From a virus: a stretch of DNA of 64,000 bases. Positions within the stretch are counted from its first letter, which is position 1. The number at the start of each line of letters is the position of its first letter. The position numbers were made by a program, and so were the translations under genes. The stretch is taken from positions 1 to 64,000 of the IMG/VR virus record IMGVR_UViG_3300020220_003756, one strand, 5' to 3'. The notes beneath the pieces are model-generated. The model had not been told where the DNA came from and made no database searches. It worked only from the letters and a program-made list of their open reading frames with translations. This document shows, piece by piece, positions 61,481-64,000 of this stretch.

Positions 61481-62067
61481 GGTCGTTTCTCGATAATCTT
61501 ATCGATAAGTCCGTAGTCCAATGCTTCCTGCGCTGTCATGAACTTATCTCTCTCCATGTCTGCGGTCAATTGTTCGAAACTCTTACCTTTGCTGTTATGC
61601 TTGACATAGATATCGGTGAGGGTCTTTTTCATTTTTAGTATTTCTTCGACCTGTATGGCCATATCCGTGGCCTGGCCTCGGGCACCTCCGCTGGGCTGAT
61701 GTATCATATGGCGAGCATTAGGCAGCATAGAACGCTTACCTGCGGTACCTGCGGTCGATAACAAACTGCCCATGCTGCAGGCCTGTCCCATCACGTAAGT
61801 GGCTATGTCACATTTAACAAATTGCATGACATCGTAGATGCTCATTCCTGCGGTAACTACGCCGCCCGGACTGTTGATAAAAAGATTGATGTCTTTATCT
61901 GGATTTTCACTTTCTAAAAACAATATCTGCGCCACGATGAGATTGGCCATATAATCTTCGATGGGACCATTTAACATAATGATCCGCTCTTTGAGCAATC
62001 TGCTATAGATATCAAAAGCACGTTCACCTTTCGATGTGCTTTCTACTACGACTGGAACTAGGTTCAT
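61477..62067 (-). CDS. clpP: ClpP protease subunit
   Basis: A 196-residue ClpP with full triad: Ser98 in [11 protein letters not shown], His123 in [11 protein letters not shown] and Asp174 in MERDKFM. Hydrophobic-groove and handle segments look normal. It forms the proteolytic barrel used with ClpX or ClpA. With clpS and tmRNA here, a phage-directed protein degradation route is plausible. Cyanophages also carry clpP. Confidence 0.95.
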   Translation of the reverse strand: MNLVPVVVESTSKGERAFDIYSRLLKERIIMLNGPIEDYMANLIVAQILFLESENPDKDINLFINSPGGVVTAGMSIYDVMQFVKCDIATYVMGQACSMGSLLSTAGTAGKRSMLPNARHMIHQPSGGARGQATDMAIQVEEILKMKKTLTDIYVKHNSKGKSFEQLTADMERDKFMTAQEALDYGLIDKIIEKRP

Positions 62068-62097
62068 ATGATTCCTTTTACTTTATTTTATGTCAAT

Positions 62098-62131
62098 TTG
62101 CTTGACTGTACAAGCAAACTGAGTGTAACAT
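62098..62131 (+). promoter_or_regulatory. promoter with operator-like palindrome
   Basis: TTGACT (62102-62107) and TAACAT (62126-62131) with 18 bases between. The perfect inverted repeat TTGCTTG-ACTGTA-CAAGCAA (62098-62117) covers the -35 site, so a repressor site is likely. It lies between divergent clpP and HNH genes and may control both. Confidence 0.5.
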
Positions 62132-62157
62132 AGATCGTATTAAATACACAAGACATC

Positions 62158-62667
62158 ATGACAACTTTAGTTCTCAATGCGGATGCCCAACCCACTAGCC
62201 TGCTGCCGTTGTCCACGGTAGATTGGCAGGAAGCCATCCGCTATCTGGTTTTAGATAAAGTCACAGTTATGGCCTGGTACGAAGACTGGGTCGTTCATAG
62301 TGCCTCTTGGAGCACTAGGGTTCCTGCTGTGATCATGCTCAAGGAATACCAGAAGCCCAAAAATTATGCCCGATTAAGCAAACGAAATGTGTTTCTGCGA
62401 GACTTATATAAATGCCAATACTGCGGCGTAAACTGCAATGGCGCAGATGCTACTCTGGATCATGTCCTGCCTTTAAGTCGGGGTGGTAAAAATTCTTGGC
62501 TCAATCTCACCACTGCCTGCAAACCCTGCAACTATCGCAAGGCCAATCAAGTCAAGATGAAGCCTAAAACTGCACCCCACAAACCCGATTTTTGGGAATT
62601 GGCAGAGAAGCGGCGCCAGTTAGGTTTTCAATATGCCCATCCTAGTTGGGGTGACTTCTTAGGTTGA
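62158..62667 (+). CDS. HNH endonuclease
   Basis: A 169-residue nuclease. CQYCGVNC and CKPCNYRK make the zinc ribbon around LDHVLPLSRGGKNSWLNLTT (HNH). This is the common bacterial/phage type of about 165-190 residues. ATG 62158 follows a short leader without strong ribosome site. It could be involved in packaging, homing or host DNA break-down. Confidence 0.88.
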   Translation: MTTLVLNADAQPTSLLPLSTVDWQEAIRYLVLDKVTVMAWYEDWVVHSASWSTRVPAVIMLKEYQKPKNYARLSKRNVFLRDLYKCQYCGVNCNGADATLDHVLPLSRGGKNSWLNLTTACKPCNYRKANQVKMKPKTAPHKPDFWELAEKRRQLGFQYAHPSWGDFLG

Positions 62668-62692
62668 CTACTACTCACGAGTGTGTTAAAAT
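62664..62692 (+). promoter_or_regulatory. sigma-70 promoter before the endonuclease-like gene
   Basis: TTGACT (62664-62669) and TAAAAT (62687-62692) with 17 bases between, followed by AAGGAG before ATG 62718. Confidence 0.65.
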
Positions 62693-62717
62693 TATCATAT
62701 CTTACAAGGAGTAATAA

Positions 62718-63272
62718 ATGAGTACCATTATCAACGATATGAAAAATTTTGATTGGCAAAAGGTTGTGGATTACGGTAATAATCTAGATGAATTGAATGA
62801 CGCACAATTAAGATTCGTCAAAGGTCGAGCAGTCGAATTGGCTATTGAAAAATTCGCCGACGGTGATTTGAAATATGTAGGTGAGCGTCATAAAGATTAT
62901 GTATGGCCGAAACATAACGTAGATGTTGAAGCGAAAAGTCAATTTAGTAGCGAAATGTTTGATAGAAAAGGTGACCTCAAACAAGAGTTTGATATTAAGA
63001 TTAACAACTCAAACGGGACTAACAAGAAAACAGTATTAGATCCTGCGGATGTAGCAGACTACGTTCTAGTGATAAGAAAAGACGGTGCATTTGTCTTGGA
63101 CAGACAGACAGTAATTTCTAACAGCAAAGGAGACGGCGACGGATTCGTGTGTACGGTAACTAAGAATCAAATAACGCCTCTCACAGGAAAAATTACAGCG
63201 AATCCAATCCCCGCCAGTAACATTAAAGCAGGTATAGACAGAGTCCTAAGAGAAAGTCTAGACAGTTTGTAA
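62718..63272 (+). CDS. restriction-endonuclease-like protein candidate
   Basis: A 184-residue protein directly before a DNA methyltransferase. A helix with GRAVELAIEKF and NVDVEAKSQ (E-x-K) could make a PD-(D/E)XK site, and FDIKINNSNGTNKKT follows. Place and possible motif suggest the nuclease of a restriction-modification pair; I cannot exclude a regulatory or control protein. It has its own sigma-70 promoter. Confidence 0.5.
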   Translation: MSTIINDMKNFDWQKVVDYGNNLDELNDAQLRFVKGRAVELAIEKFADGDLKYVGERHKDYVWPKHNVDVEAKSQFSSEMFDRKGDLKQEFDIKINNSNGTNKKTVLDPADVADYVLVIRKDGAFVLDRQTVISNSKGDGDGFVCTVTKNQITPLTGKITANPIPASNIKAGIDRVLRESLDSL

Positions 63273-63310
63273 TCCGTTAAATAAACAACAAAGGCAAATT
63301 AAAGGCACAT

Positions 63311-64000
63311 ATGAAATATCAAGTATACAATCAATCCTGCATCGAGGGCATGCGTGAGCATGTCAAGGACGATTTCGTGGACCTAATCTTCACAGATCCT
63401 CCTTATGGTATCGACGGTGACGGACTTGACATCCATTATCACAGAGATGAAAGCAACGTAGTTCCCGGATACGTCGATGTTCCATTAGATCAATATCAAC
63501 AGTTTAGCCAAGATTGGATCCGCGAGTGTGAACGGGTTCTTCGACCGGGCGGATCTATCTATATCGTTTCTGGGTATACCAATCTGCATCACATCTTGAA
63601 CGCCCTGCACAGCACCGGGCTGGAAGAAGTGAATCATCTTATAGCCAAATATACCTTTGGAGTCAATGCAACTAAGAAATGGATCTCTAGCCATTATCAT
63701 ATCCTATTTTGGCAAAAGCCTGACAAAGGCTCGCAGAAACGCACCTTCAATCACTTGTACAAATGGTCGGATAACAAAGACAGTTATAACGATCGACTGA
63801 GCGTACAGGATATGCCTCGTGACTATAAACCAGGACAGATCAAAAACAAGAATCAACTCAGCGAAGACTTTATCGAAAAGTTTATTCTGTACAGTTCCAA
63901 TCGAGGTGATACTGTGCTGGACTGTTTCGGTGGTGGTTTCACCACAGCCCGAACTGCGCTACGATTTGGTAGAAAGTTTGTGGGATTTGAACTGAATCAA
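63311..64000 (+). CDS. DNA methyltransferase, cut by the window edge
   Basis: At least 230 residues. IFTDPPYGIDG (about 29-39) is motif IV (DPPY), and TVLDCFGGGFTTARTA then GRKFVGFELN near the end is motif I and II; this order (IV before I) is the beta class, N6-adenine or N4-cytosine type. It starts with ATG 63311 after GGCACAT, 38 bases past the endonuclease-like gene. The C terminus lies beyond 64000. Confidence 0.88.
   Translation, partial: MKYQVYNQSCIEGMREHVKDDFVDLIFTDPPYGIDGDGLDIHYHRDESNVVPGYVDVPLDQYQQFSQDWIRECERVLRPGGSIYIVSGYTNLHHILNALHSTGLEEVNHLIAKYTFGVNATKKWISSHYHILFWQKPDKGSQKRTFNHLYKWSDNKDSYNDRLSVQDMPRDYKPGQIKNKNQLSEDFIEKFILYSSNRGDTVLDCFGGGFTTARTALRFGRKFVGFELNQ

Overview
The window reads as part of the accessory and structural genome of a large T4-like virus of freshwater bacterioplankton, not a bacterial chromosome. 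Genes are short, packed with ATGA or TAATG overlaps, and almost all on the minus strand. T4-type late promoter octamers (TATAAATA and one-base variants) precede several genes. Virion-type proteins (PAAR tip, a fibre with a pectin-lyase-like domain, several typical T4-like hypothetical proteins) are mixed with metabolic genes. No capsid, terminase, portal or integrase gene is visible. The host is inferred only: a two-piece (permuted) tmRNA and DUF2970/DUF2061/COQ7/cytochrome c genes point to a proteobacterium, most likely a betaproteobacterium; the C4-type ALA synthase is more usual in alphaproteobacteria.

Layout. 0-6.1 kb: small phage genes, a metallophosphoesterase, and secreted proteins including one with a 22-residue CPGY repeat. 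6.2-9.3 kb: an operon of clpS, a small gene, heme oxygenase, a ferredoxin-dependent bilin reductase and a phage protein. 9.4-13.8 kb: hsp20, groEL, groES and dnaK; hsp20, groES and dnaK share a leader element. 14-19.2 kb: a bacterial-looking island (queuosine-precursor-type transporter, endonuclease III, DoxX, COQ7, cytochrome c, DUF2970, DUF2061) and a radical SAM protein. 19.3-25.2 kb: exonuclease, GMP reductase, ribosomal protein bS21, envelope proteins, lipoproteins and a SleB-type hydrolase. 25.2-25.45 kb: an unassigned, strongly structured RNA candidate. 26.8-28.45 kb: AhpD/AhpC and a complete circularly permuted tmRNA gene. 28.4-34.8 kb: two 2OG-oxygenase-like proteins, DUF454, PAAR, glutaredoxin and class Ia ribonucleotide reductase.

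34.8-43.7 kb: fibre, PD-(D/E)XK exonuclease and structural or internal proteins, including a Pol-beta-like nucleotidyltransferase next to a ligase-like KxDG protein. 43.8-44.8 kb: a plus-strand cluster of tiny genes. 45-48 kb: a duplicated small-gene cassette and a C-family DNA polymerase without PHP domain. 48-52.7 kb: fatty-acid desaturase, class II aldolase, isocitrate lyase, secreted hydrolase, HAD protein and nuclease. 52.7-57.3 kb: more virion-type proteins, a Cys-rich metal-binding candidate and a ubiquitin-like protein. 57.3-62.1 kb: ALA synthase, an ADP-heptose pathway and ClpP. 62.1-64 kb: HNH nuclease, a restriction-endonuclease-like gene and a DNA methyltransferase cut by the right edge.

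Together the genes suggest a virus that supports its own protein folding and turnover (chaperones, ClpS, ClpP, tmRNA, bS21), nucleotide supply (RNR, GuaC) and tetrapyrrole flow (isocitrate lyase, ALA synthase, heme oxygenase, bilin reductase). It may also alter the host envelope (heptose, desaturase, lipoproteins) and redox state (AhpC/AhpD, cytochrome c, COQ7).
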